From Leucobacter muris (lineage in GTDB: Bacteria; Actinomycetota; Actinomycetes; Actinomycetales; Microbacteriaceae), in contig NZ_CP035037.1 of the NCBI RefSeq assembly GCF_004028235.1, forward strand, positions 1-64,000: DNA of 64,000 nt, written 5' to 3'. Both the position numbers and the translations under genes were made by a program. A model generated the notes under the pieces. It was not told the origin of the DNA, did no database searches, and saw only the letters and a program-made list of their open reading frames with translations. Of this stretch, positions 45,648-54,140 are shown piece by piece. Numbering within the stretch: position 1 is the stretch's first letter; each line of letters begins with the position of its first letter.

Positions 45648-47215
45648 CATCGCACGTGCTCGTCATCGGAGGGGGCCACAACGGACTCGTGGCCGCGAAC
45701 TACCTGGCGATGACCGGGCACCGGGTGACGCTCGTCGAGCAGCGCGAGCGGCTCGGAGGCGTCGTGGGCCGCTTCGAATACATGCCTGGCTACGCCTCGT
45801 CGATCACCAACTCGCCGGGGTCGTTCGAGGGCGCGATCATGCAGGAGCTCCGCCTGCAGGATTTCGGGCTGCGCTTCCACCGCCCCGAGACCACCCTCCT
45901 GCATCCCATGGATGACGGGCTCTTCGTCGGGTGGCGCGACCCGCAGCTCGTCGAGGAGCAGATGGAGAGGATGGCGCCTGGAGAGTTCGCCAGGCATCGG
46001 GAGCTGGTGTCACGGCTCGATCGTCTGGGGGAGCAGGTCGGCCTCTCGATGTGGGAGCGGCCGCTCGACCAGCGGGCGGTGCTGGAGCGGATGGATCACG
46101 GCCCCCGCGATGAGTTCCGGCGATCCATGATCGAGGGCTCGCTGGAGGAGCTGCTCGACGAGGCCCTGCGATCGGATCAGGTGAAGAGCCTGATGATGAT
46201 GCTGGCGCTGAACGGGCAGCTGCTCTCTCCGCGGGCGCCGGGATCGGCGTTCGGTCTGATGCTGCGGCCCATCTCGCGGGCGTCGGGCGCCACCGATGTG
46301 CTGGGCATCCGCGATGTCCCCCTGCGAGGGTCGGTGGGGCTGCCGATCGGCTCGATGGCCGCCATCGTCGACGCGCTCGAGGCCGCCGCCCGCGCCCACG
46401 GCGTCGCGATCCGCACGGGAAGCGGGGTGGCGGAGCTGCAGTTCGACGATTCGGGGCGGGTCTCCGCGGCAGTGCTCGAGTCGGGTGGATCGGTCGAGCA
46501 GCTCGACGTGGTCGTCTCGACGGTCGAGACGTCGCGTCTGCACCGCATGATCCCGGACGACACGATCCCCGAGAGCGCGTGGCCGCCGGCGCCGGACGGA
46601 TCCGCCTTCAAGATCGCCCTCGCCCTCGACGGCTTGCCCTCGGTGGCGGGTGCGCCCGTCGGGGTGCCCGAGGAGGTGCTGCTCTCGACGCAGTTCCGGA
46701 TCGGCCCGAACCCGGGGTACATCGCCGACGCGGTCGAACAGGGGATCGCGGGCCGCCCCTCCGACAAGCCCATCATCTGGGGCCTGATCCCGAGCCTCAC
46801 CTCGCCCGGCCTGGCCCCCGAGGGGCGGCACCTCATGAGCCTGAACGTGTGGCACGCGCCGCATCGGCTCGGTGAGCGGTACTGGCGGGAGAACGGCGCG
46901 GCATTCGCCGATCGATGCGTCGCGCAGGTCGAGGCCGCGTTCCCCGGCCTGTCCGAGCGCATCACGGATCGCCGTTGGCTCGGGCCGCACGACCTCGAAC
47001 GCGAGTTCGGGCTCACCTCGAGCAACATCACCCACGGCGATCTAACGCCGGAGAGCATGCTGAACGGCAGGCCGGGCGCCGAGCTGAGCGCGGGTCTCGA
47101 GCGGCGCGGCATCGTGCTCGGCGGCGCCGAGTCCTGGCCGGGCGGCTACGTCACGGGCGCCCCGGGCCGAAGAGCAGCGCTGACCATTGCACGGAAGAAG
47201 GAGCCGACCAGATGA
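45644..47215 (+). CDS. FAD-dependent oxidoreductase, phytoene-desaturase-like
   Basis: A 523-residue flavoprotein with an N-terminal FAD-binding fold (GGGHNGLVAANYLAMTGH then EQRERLGGVVG) and the C-terminal signature GGAESWPGGYVTGAPGRRAA that closes over FAD. It belongs to the CrtI/amine-oxidase-like superfamily, in the branch often annotated as NAD(P)/FAD-dependent oxidoreductase. Its place in a LacI-controlled catabolic operon, 9 kb from the crt operon, makes a carotenoid role unlikely. It is coupled by 4-bp overlaps to genes on both sides. Confidence 0.85.
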   Translation: MTSHVLVIGGGHNGLVAANYLAMTGHRVTLVEQRERLGGVVGRFEYMPGYASSITNSPGSFEGAIMQELRLQDFGLRFHRPETTLLHPMDDGLFVGWRDPQLVEEQMERMAPGEFARHRELVSRLDRLGEQVGLSMWERPLDQRAVLERMDHGPRDEFRRSMIEGSLEELLDEALRSDQVKSLMMMLALNGQLLSPRAPGSAFGLMLRPISRASGATDVLGIRDVPLRGSVGLPIGSMAAIVDALEAAARAHGVAIRTGSGVAELQFDDSGRVSAAVLESGGSVEQLDVVVSTVETSRLHRMIPDDTIPESAWPPAPDGSAFKIALALDGLPSVAGAPVGVPEEVLLSTQFRIGPNPGYIADAVEQGIAGRPSDKPIIWGLIPSLTSPGLAPEGRHLMSLNVWHAPHRLGERYWRENGAAFADRCVAQVEAAFPGLSERITDRRWLGPHDLEREFGLTSSNITHGDLTPESMLNGRPGAELSAGLERRGIVLGGAESWPGGYVTGAPGRRAALTIARKKEPTR

Positions 47216-47508
47216 ACGACCTGAACGAGTACCTCGTGAACATCCAGATCACGTGGCCGCGCGACCTGCCCGAGGACGTGATCGAGCGTCTCTCGGTCGA
47301 GGAGCGGAAGATGGCCGCGGTGCGCGCGGCCGAGGGGCATCTCGTGCGCATGTGGCGAGTGCCGGGGCGTCGCGAGAACTGGGGTCTGTGGCGAGCGGCG
47401 AACGCCACCCAGCTCCACGACATCCTGAGCGCGCTCCCCGTGTGGCCCTACATGGCCGTCACGGTGCATCCCCTTGCACAGCACGCCGTAGATCCCTTCA
47501 TAGACTAA
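47212..47508 (+). CDS. Muconolactone isomerase-like small protein
   Basis: A 98-residue protein of the muconolactone delta-isomerase (CatC-like) ferredoxin-type fold: EYLVNIQITWPRDLPEDVIE, then LSVEERKMAAVRAAEGHLVRMWRVPGR and WGLWRAANATQLHDILSALPVWPYM. In the beta-ketoadipate pathway CatC isomerises muconolactone. No other pathway genes (catA, catB, pcaD) are present here, so it may act on another enol-lactone or as an accessory to the FAD enzyme it overlaps. The LacI promoter lies in its last codons. Confidence 0.82.
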   Translation: MNDLNEYLVNIQITWPRDLPEDVIERLSVEERKMAAVRAAEGHLVRMWRVPGRRENWGLWRAANATQLHDILSALPVWPYMAVTVHPLAQHAVDPFID

Positions 47509-47514
47509 GCAGCA
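47501..47514 (+). promoter_or_regulatory. -10 box TAGACT of the LacI gene
   Basis: TAGACT (47501-47506) includes the stop of the preceding gene; 7 nt later comes ATG 47514. This lets the regulator be made independently of the operon it controls. Confidence 0.5.
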
Positions 47515-48575
47515 TGAAGTCCATCGGTGTCATCGACATCGCTCGTGAGGCGGGTGTCTCGACGGCGACGGTGTCTCGCGTGCTCAACGGCTCGGACCGT
47601 GTCTCCGACCGCACGCGCGCCCACGTGCTCGAGGTGATCGAGCGGCTCGGCTTCTCGCCGAACGCGTCGGCGTCGAACCTGCGGCGCGGCCGGAGCGACG
47701 CGATCGGCATCGCGGTCGCCAGCATCTCGCAGCCCTGGTACGTGAAGCTGATCCGCGAGTTGCGGCGAGCGGTCACCGCTCGGGGCATGACCACCGTGGT
47801 CTACGATCTCGAGCACAGCAGCCGGGTGCTGATCGAGCACACGGAGAGCGCTCGGCGCCTGCGCCTGGCGGGGATGATCCTCGCCACCGGTGATCGCCTG
47901 GACGCCGCGAACGTGAACGCCTCGCTGCATCGTCTCGCCGGCAGCATGCCGCTCGTGGTGATCGGCCAGCACCTCGACGACGCCACCTGGCCGACCGTCT
48001 ACTTCGACGACGTCGCCGCCTCGGAGGCGGCGGCCGATGAACTGCTGGAACGGCGCAGCCGGCCGATGCTCTTCCTCGGCAGCTCGGCGAGATCCTTCCT
48101 CAGCGATCAGCGCCGCGAGGGGGTGCGGCGCGCGCTCGAGGCGAGGCCGAACCTGCTGCGCGACTCGACCTTCATCCAGCTCGACGGGCCCATGGACTTC
48201 GCCACGGGGTACGACGAGGTCGTATCCCGTGCGGACGAGCTGCGCCGCTACGGGCTCATCTTCTGCGTGAACGACGAACTCGCGCTCGGGGCGCTGCGCG
48301 CCCTCGGGGAGCTGGGGCTGCGCGTCCCCGAAGACCTGATGGTGATCGGCTACGGCGACGTCGACATGCTTCCGTATCTGACGCCGTCGCTCTCGTCGCT
48401 CAGCGGCGACGTCAACGCCATCGCGGGAGACGCGCTCGAGGCGATCATGGTGGGCATCGCCGGCGAGCCGGTCTTCGACACGCGAGTGCACTCGCGACGC
48501 ATCGTGCATCGGGAGTCGACGGAGGATCGCGCGGCGCGGCCTCCGGCGACCGCGGAGGGGGCGGCGCGCGGCTGA
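47514..48575 (+). CDS. LacI-family transcriptional regulator
   Basis: A 353-residue regulator with an N-terminal LacI HTH (IDIAREAGVSTATVSRVLNG, residues 5-24) and hinge FSPNASASNLRRG. The periplasmic-binding-protein-like effector domain runs from DAIGIAVASISQPWY to about residue 330, with the C-terminal part LMVIGYGDVDMLPYLTPSLSSL. It is the likely controller of the two TGTAAA-N2-TTTACA operators upstream of the importer genes; the effector would be the imported substrate or a product. Confidence 0.93.
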   Translation: MKSIGVIDIAREAGVSTATVSRVLNGSDRVSDRTRAHVLEVIERLGFSPNASASNLRRGRSDAIGIAVASISQPWYVKLIRELRRAVTARGMTTVVYDLEHSSRVLIEHTESARRLRLAGMILATGDRLDAANVNASLHRLAGSMPLVVIGQHLDDATWPTVYFDDVAASEAAADELLERRSRPMLFLGSSARSFLSDQRREGVRRALEARPNLLRDSTFIQLDGPMDFATGYDEVVSRADELRRYGLIFCVNDELALGALRALGELGLRVPEDLMVIGYGDVDMLPYLTPSLSSLSGDVNAIAGDALEAIMVGIAGEPVFDTRVHSRRIVHRESTEDRAARPPATAEGAARG

Positions 48576-48715
48576 GGCCTCGTGTCTCTGCGCCGGCCCG
48601 CCGGCGGCTCAGCGCGCCCGGAGCGGTGCCGGGGATCGTCGACGAGCGGCCGCCCTGTCGCGGGACGGCGGGGTCAAGGCCTGCGCCGCACCTGTCGTGG
48701 ATCGGCGTTCGAGGC

Positions 48716-48728
48716 TACGGTGGAGACA
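48716..48728 (+). promoter_or_regulatory. -10 box TACGGT of the lipoprotein gene
   Basis: TACGGT (48716-48721), GGAGAC, then ATG 48728. GGAGAC could also serve as a weak ribosome site, so the leaderless reading is less certain here. Confidence 0.4.
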
Positions 48729-49336
48729 TGGGCGCGACGCGAAGGCTGGGCACCGCCGCCGTGATCCTCTGGATCCCGCTGGCGATGGCGGGCTGCGCGC
48801 AGCCCCAGGGCGAGGCGCCCACCACGACCGCGTCGCCGCCCGAGAAGACTCCGACCGCCTCCACGCCCTCGCAGGCGCCCGGCCCCACGAGCGCGCCGGT
48901 GGTGATCCCGCCCTGCGACGAGCTCGTGCCGTTCGACGCGGTGCAGGCCGAGTACGCGGGCGGCATCGAGACGTTCCACGGGCAGCCCGAGATGCAGCAG
49001 CAGGCCAGAACGCACATCTTCGGGCCCGCGGCGGTGACGGCGCTCGACGCGGCCGAGCAGTCGGTGCACTGCGGCTGGGGTATTCCGAACAGCGACGGTC
49101 TCAGCCAGATCTACGTGGCCGAGCTCGATCCCGCCGTGCGCGACGCGCTGATGGCCGAGCTCGACGCCTCGGTGTTCGAGCGGTCCGAGGAGGCCGGGTG
49201 GGTGCGCTACGCCCGATCCGAGCTCGGCGGCATCGCACCCCTGCACATCAACTACTTCTTCCGGGACCGGGTGTGGGTGAGCGAGCTGGGATCCGAGAAC
49301 GGGGTGCTCGCGCGTGAGGCGTTGTCCCGCCTCTGA
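48728..49336 (+). CDS. Putative lipoprotein of unknown function
   Basis: A 202-residue exported protein. The signal peptide (MGATRRLGTAAVILWIPLAM) ends in the lipobox AMAGC at residue 21. A Thr/Pro/Ser-rich stalk (22-60) leads to a compact domain of about 140 residues with two Cys (PPCDELV, VHCGWG) that may form a disulphide. I do not recognise the domain; related Microbacteriaceae lipoproteins with the same plan are usually hypothetical. It stands alone and converges with the small HTH gene. Confidence 0.72.
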   Translation: MGATRRLGTAAVILWIPLAMAGCAQPQGEAPTTTASPPEKTPTASTPSQAPGPTSAPVVIPPCDELVPFDAVQAEYAGGIETFHGQPEMQQQARTHIFGPAAVTALDAAEQSVHCGWGIPNSDGLSQIYVAELDPAVRDALMAELDASVFERSEEAGWVRYARSELGGIAPLHINYFFRDRVWVSELGSENGVLAREALSRL

Positions 49337-49344
49337 ACGGGGCC

Positions 49345-49557
49345 TCAGCGCTTGCCGTAGCGCTTGTGCACGGCCTGCTTCGAGACCTCGAGCGCGGCGG
49401 CGATCGCCTGCCAGGAGTATCCCTGGGCGCGGGCTCGCCGCACCTGCTCGCTCTCCGCGCGTGTGAGCCGGCGCTGCGCCTCGCGGATGCGGCGCAGCTC
49501 GGCGAGGGGCTCGGCGCCGTCTGCGGCGCCGAGCGCGGTGCGTATCGCGGTGTCCAT
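49345..49557 (-). CDS. Small helix-turn-helix protein
   Basis: A 70-residue protein with a C-terminal HTH: ARAQGYSWQAIAAALEVSKQ then AVHKRYG, the pattern of sigma-70-like or Trp-repressor-like DNA-binding helices in many short actinobacterial proteins. The N-terminal half (LAELRRIREAQRRLTRAE) is helical and charged. The start MDTAIRTALG is by codon position; no strong ribosome site is seen. The target is unknown. Confidence 0.7.
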   Translation of the reverse strand: MDTAIRTALGAADGAEPLAELRRIREAQRRLTRAESEQVRRARAQGYSWQAIAAALEVSKQAVHKRYGKR

Positions 49558-49616
49558 GGCGTCAAGGCTAGTTGACGCTCCCGGGATGGTCAACCTCCAT
49601 TGACGATCGCGGAGCG

Positions 49617-50303
49617 TCAGGCCGGCCCGGCGCCGGAGGCGACGCCCGTGAGCGTGACCTCGACGACGTAGCGGTAGTACTGCTCCCGCAGGCGGGCCGC
49701 GGTCTCGCCCCCCTCGGCGAAGCCGGCGATGAACTCGTCGCTGAGGGCCGCCATGCGGGGGTGGTCGGTGTACGCGCGCTGGAACTCCGCCATCATCGCC
49801 GCGTGGTCCCGCGGGCCGTCCTCCTCGTGCAGCAGCCGCTCGTCGCCCATGGAGATCGTGAGCGTCGCGTTGTTCATGATCGCCGAATAGGCGATGAGCG
49901 CGCCCGGCTCGATCCCGGCCCGCTCGAGCTTGCCGATGCCCACCTCGAAGATGCCGGCGGCCGAGGGGAACGGCACCCCGTGCATGAGCAGCCACTTCGC
50001 CACTCCGGGGTGCGAGACGGCGGCGGGGTAGACGGCGTCGATGAGCAGCCGCCGGAACCACTCCTGCCACTCCAGTGCGCCGTCGGGCGCGTGGATCGAC
50101 GCGATCACCCGCTCGGCCACTCGCTTCGCGAGCAGGTCTTTGCCGCCCACGTGGTGGTAGATCACCGAGGGGGTGACCTGCAAGCGGCGCGCGAGATCTC
50201 GGATCGACCAGCCGAAGAGGTTGGATTCGCGGGTCAGCTGCTGCGCCGCGTCGATGATGCGCTCGGGGGTGAGGCCGAGGTGGAACGGCGTCGAAGCTGG
50301 CAC
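49617..50303 (-). CDS. TetR-family transcriptional regulator
   Basis: A TetR repressor candidate of about 228 residues. The N-terminal HTH is LTPERIIDAAQQLTRESN then IRDLARRLQVTPSVIYHHVG. The C-terminal ligand domain includes WFRRLLIDAVYPAAVSHPGVAKW. The start is uncertain: GTG 50303 or TTG 50309 follow a GGGGG site (50318-50314), while an ATG at 50396 would run through the divergent promoter region. It is transcribed away from the ABC/ECF island, whose promoter has two palindromes it probably binds. Confidence 0.88.
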   Translation of the reverse strand: MPASTPFHLGLTPERIIDAAQQLTRESNLFGWSIRDLARRLQVTPSVIYHHVGGKDLLAKRVAERVIASIHAPDGALEWQEWFRRLLIDAVYPAAVSHPGVAKWLLMHGVPFPSAAGIFEVGIGKLERAGIEPGALIAYSAIMNNATLTISMGDERLLHEEDGPRDHAAMMAEFQRAYTDHPRMAALSDEFIAGFAEGGETAARLREQYYRYVVEVTLTGVASGAGPA

Positions 50304-50402
50304 GGTCAAGGATCCCCCGTCGAAACTGGTGAACCACCAGTATCGCGCACCTCGGTGACCGCTCCGCTCGCCAGATAAGGGCGACCTGAGTATCATCTGA
50401 TG

Positions 50403-50443
50403 AGAACGGTGTTCTATTGTTATAGTTGAGACGCATTCTCAAC
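50403..50443. promoter_or_regulatory. Promoter with two palindromes (TetR operator candidates)
   Basis: TATAGT (50421-50426) is a good -10 box for the rightward island. AGAAC-GGT-GTTCT (50403-50415) and GTTGAGA-N5-TCTCAAC (50425-50431/50437-50443) are inverted repeats before and over the start region. A TetR repressor encoded alongside is the natural ligand. Confidence 0.65.
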
Positions 50444-50481
50444 AAGAGCGGAAGGTCACCCATGCCGAATCGGGGAGCATC

Positions 50482-52284
50482 ATGAGCGAGAGGAAACGGG
50501 GCGCCGCGCACCCGCACCCGCACCCGGACACCCCGCCCGAGGGCGGTTTCTTCGATCCGGTGCGCGGCAGCCTCGCCACGATCATCGCCCTCAGCCTCAT
50601 CGGGGCGACCAGCAGCGTCGTGCCGTTCATCGCGATCGTCGAACTCGCGCGCACCCTGCTGCCCGCCCTCGACGGCGCGGCCGTCGACACCGGCCGCGTC
50701 TGGGTCATCGTGATCGTCGCGGTCGGCGCCCTGCTGGTCAGCTTCGCGGCGGCCTTCACCTCCGGCATGGTCAGCCACTTCGCCGACGCGGAGCTGCAGC
50801 TCTCGCTGCGCCGCAGGATCATCCGCCACCTGCAGCGACTGCCGCTCGGCTGGTTCGACGCCCGCGCATCGGGCACCGTGCGCAAGCTCGTCGAGAACGA
50901 CGTCGTCGCCCTGCACCAGCTCGTCGCGCACGCGATCCACGACGTGATCACCGCGATCACCGTGCCGGTGATCAGCCTCGTCTACCTCTTCGCGGTGCAG
51001 TGGCAGTTCGCCCTCGCGGCGATGCTGCCGCTGGTGATCGCGGCGGGGCTCTACGTCGTGATGATGCGCGGCGGCATGGACAAGTACGCGCAGTACGAGA
51101 ACGCGACCGCGTGGCTCGCCGAGGCGACGGTCGAGTTCGTGCAGGGCATCGCCGTCGTGAAGCGCTTCGGCCAGCTGGGCCGCAGCCACCAGCGCTACCG
51201 CGACGAGCAGCGCGGCTACGTCGACTTCGTCGGGCAGTGGACCCGGGAGACCGCGGTGATGTTCACGCTGGTCGAGATCGTCACCTCGCCGCTCGTGGTG
51301 CTCGTCTACCTGCTGGCCGTCGGCCTCTGGCTCGTCGGCTCGGGTGCGGCGCAGCCCATCGACGTGCTGCCGGGTCTGCTGCTGGGTCTCGGGCTGACGG
51401 CGCCGCTCATGTCGCTCGGCAGCTCCGGGCAGTTCCTGCGCAACGCCGCGAAGGCGCAGCGTTCGCTCGCCGGCTTCTTCGAGCTGCAGCCGATCGCGCT
51501 GAGCGCCGAGCCGCAGACGCCGGGCAGCAGCGAGCTGGCGTTCGAATCGGTGTCGTTCAGCTACGACGGAGCGCACACCGTGCTGCACGAGATCGGCGCC
51601 GCCTGCACCCCGGGCACCGTCACGGCGCTCGTGGGCAGCTCGGGATCGGGCAAGTCGACCCTCGCGAAGCTCGTGCCCCGCTTCTACGACGCGACCGCGG
51701 GGCGCGTGGCGATCGGCGGGGCCGACGTGCGCGACATCGCCTCGGACGAGCTGTACCGCGAGGTGGGCTTCGTCTTCCAGGACGTGCAGCTGCTGCGCGC
51801 GAGCCTGCGCGAGAACATCCGGCTCACCCGCCCCGACGCCTCGGACGTCGAGGTCGAGCGGGCGGCGAGAGCGGCTCAGATCCACGAGCGGATCCTGCGC
51901 TTCGAGCGCGGCTACGACGCGGTCGTGGGCGAGGACGCGAATCTCTCGGGAGGCGAGGCGCAGCGCGTCACGATCGCCCGCGCCCTGCTGGCCGACGCCC
52001 CGATCCTCGTGCTCGACGAGGCGACCGCGTTCGCCGATCCCGACTCCGAGGCCGCGATCCAGCGGGCGCTCGGCGCGCTCACCGAGCATCGCACGGTGCT
52101 CGTGATCGCCCACCGACTGCACACCATCGTGGGAGTCGACCGCATTCTCGTGCTCCACGACGGACGCGTCGTCGAGCAGGGCACCCACGCCGAGCTCGTC
52201 GCCGCGGGCGGTCGTTTCGCGCGCATGTGGAGCGACTACCAGCACAACCACGCACGCGCACTGCCGGAAGGGGCGAACCGTTGA
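50482..52284 (+). CDS. ABC transporter ATP-binding/permease, exporter fold (YbtP/IrtA-like)
   Basis: A 600-residue half-transporter: six membrane helices (about 35-330) and a nucleotide-binding domain with Walker A GSSGSGKST near 388, signature LSGGEAQRV near 491, Walker B PILVLDEATAF and switch His in VIAHRLHT. The N terminus is His/Pro-rich (AHPHPHPDTPPEGG), a possible metal-binding stretch. With the following half-transporter it resembles YbtPQ/IrtAB-type importers of siderophores despite the exporter fold. A TTG start of the partner overlaps its stop. Confidence 0.9.
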   Translation: MSERKRGAAHPHPHPDTPPEGGFFDPVRGSLATIIALSLIGATSSVVPFIAIVELARTLLPALDGAAVDTGRVWVIVIVAVGALLVSFAAAFTSGMVSHFADAELQLSLRRRIIRHLQRLPLGWFDARASGTVRKLVENDVVALHQLVAHAIHDVITAITVPVISLVYLFAVQWQFALAAMLPLVIAAGLYVVMMRGGMDKYAQYENATAWLAEATVEFVQGIAVVKRFGQLGRSHQRYRDEQRGYVDFVGQWTRETAVMFTLVEIVTSPLVVLVYLLAVGLWLVGSGAAQPIDVLPGLLLGLGLTAPLMSLGSSGQFLRNAAKAQRSLAGFFELQPIALSAEPQTPGSSELAFESVSFSYDGAHTVLHEIGAACTPGTVTALVGSSGSGKSTLAKLVPRFYDATAGRVAIGGADVRDIASDELYREVGFVFQDVQLLRASLRENIRLTRPDASDVEVERAARAAQIHERILRFERGYDAVVGEDANLSGGEAQRVTIARALLADAPILVLDEATAFADPDSEAAIQRALGALTEHRTVLVIAHRLHTIVGVDRILVLHDGRVVEQGTHAELVAAGGRFARMWSDYQHNHARALPEGANR

Positions 52285-54014
52285 TCAAGAAGCTGCTGGG
52301 CTACTCGTCGCCCGAGGCGCGTCGGCTGCTCGTCGCCGAACTCGCGCTCGTCGTCGCCACCGCCGTGCTGCAGGGCGCCGCCTTCCTGATGCTCGTGCCG
52401 CTGCTGCGCGCGCTGTTCCTCGGCGACCTCGGTACGGCGCGGCTCTGGCTGGCCGTGCTCGCCGGCGTGGGCGCGCTCTACGCGGCGGCCTACTGGTTCG
52501 GCAGCCAGATCGCGATGCGGGCGAGCTCGGCCGTGCTCGACTCGCTGCTGACGAGGCTGGGGGATCGTCTGGTCGAGCTGCCGATCGCCTGGTTCGGTGC
52601 GGATCGCTCGGGCCAGATGGCGCACATCGCGACGCAGGGGGCGATGTTCGTGTCGTCGACGCCGTACTCGATCGTGCGGCTGATCCTCACCGGCTTCATC
52701 ACACCGGGGACCGCGCTGATCGGTATGTTCTTCTTCGACTGGCGGCTCGCGCTCGCGATGGCCGCGACGGTGCCGATCATGTGGTTCGTGTTCCGCTGGC
52801 TGCGCACCGGCATGGAGCGCGACGACGCCGTGCACGCGGAGGCGGTGCACGAGGCGTCGAACCGGGTGATCGAGTTCGCCCGCGTGCAGCCGACGCTGCG
52901 CACCGCCGGCAGGGGCTCGATCGCCGACCGCCTGGTCGAGGAGTCGCTGCAGCACTAGCATCGGGCCTACCGCGGTCTGCTGATCACGGGAGGCGCGGGC
53001 ATCGCGACGTTCGGCGGCATCGTGCAGCTGGCGCTCACGGCGGTCATCGGGCTCAGCGCGTACCTCGCGCTCGGCGGCTCGCTCGACGTCGCGACCCTCA
53101 TCGCACTGCTCGTGCTCGGCGTGCGCTTCACCGAGCCCATCGCTCACAGCGGAGCGCTGGGCGGCGGCGTGGCGGTGGCGAAGACCACGCTGCACCAGCT
53201 CGACGAGCTCATGGCGCTCGAGGGGCTGCCCGAGCCGCGGACGCCGGCGCAGCCGCGCGACTGGGGCGTCGAGTTCGCGGGCGTCTCGTTCGGCTACGGC
53301 GGCGAGCCCGTGCTGCGCGACCTCTCGTTCAGCGTGCCGGACGGCACGATGACGGCGATCGTCGGGCCTTCGGGATCCGGCAAGACGACCATCACCAAGC
53401 TCATCGCACGGTTCTACGATCCCGAGGCCGGCACCGTGTCGATCGGCGGCGAGGCGCTGCCGGGCCTCGGCAGCGCCGTCGTGGAGGCGGCCGTGTCGCC
53501 CGTCTTCCAGGACGTCTACCTGTTCGACGACACGATCCTGAACAACATCCGCCCCGGCAACCCGGAGCTCAGTCGCGAGGAGGTGATCCGGGTCGCCACC
53601 CGGGCGCGGGTCGACGAGATCGTCGAGCGCCTCCCCGGTGGCTGGGACGCGCGGGTGGGCGAGGGCGGGTCGAACCTGTCGGGCGGGGAGCGCCAGCGCG
53701 TGTCGATCGCGCGGGCCCTGCTCAAGGACGCCCCGATCGTGCTGCTGGACGAGGCGACCGCGGCGCTCGACATCGGCAACGAGATCGCCATCGGCGACGC
53801 GATCGACGCGATGCGCGCGGATCGCACCGTGGTGGTAGTCGCCCATCGCCTGCAGACCATCATGACCGCCGATCAGATCGTGATGCTCGACGGCGCCGGC
53901 GGCATCCGCGAGCGGGGCACGCACGCGCAGCTCGTCGCGGCGGGCGGCGCCTACGCCCGCTACTGGCAGGAGCGGGTCGACGCGACCGGCTGGCAGATCG
54001 CGGAGCGGGGGTGA
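52281..54014 (+). pseudogene. ABC transporter ATP-binding/permease, interrupted by an amber codon
   Basis: The partner half-transporter starts at TTG 52281 (MIKKLLGYSSPEARRL). Its frame runs 225 codons, meets TAG at 52956-52958 after ESLQH, then continues in the same frame (HRAYRGLLITGG) to 54014. The second part holds the last helices, Walker A GPSGSGKTT, signature LSGGERQRV and the switch His in VVAHRLQT. A CAG-to-TAG change explains the break. Unless suppressed, or rescued by restart (for example GTG 53022), the transporter is incomplete. Without the stop it would be 577 residues. Confidence 0.85.
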
Positions 54015-54140
54015 GCGGCGCATGACCCCGCGATCCCGCACGCCGCCCCGCGCCAGGCTCAGGCACGCCGCCCCGCGGTCCGTGCGCACCGCGCACCGCC
54101 GCCCACCGATCTCGCTCCGCACCCGACCGAAAGGAACCCC

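Noticed and set aside
45644..47215. Assigning the FAD oxidoreductase to carotenoid synthesis because of CrtI similarity
   Set aside because: A bona fide crtI already sits in the crt operon, and this gene is coupled to catabolic genes under LacI-type operators.
52956..52958. TAG read as pyrrolysine or programmed recoding
   Set aside because: No pyrrolysine machinery or recoding element is visible, and the context is an ordinary transporter; a CAG-to-TAG mutation is simpler.
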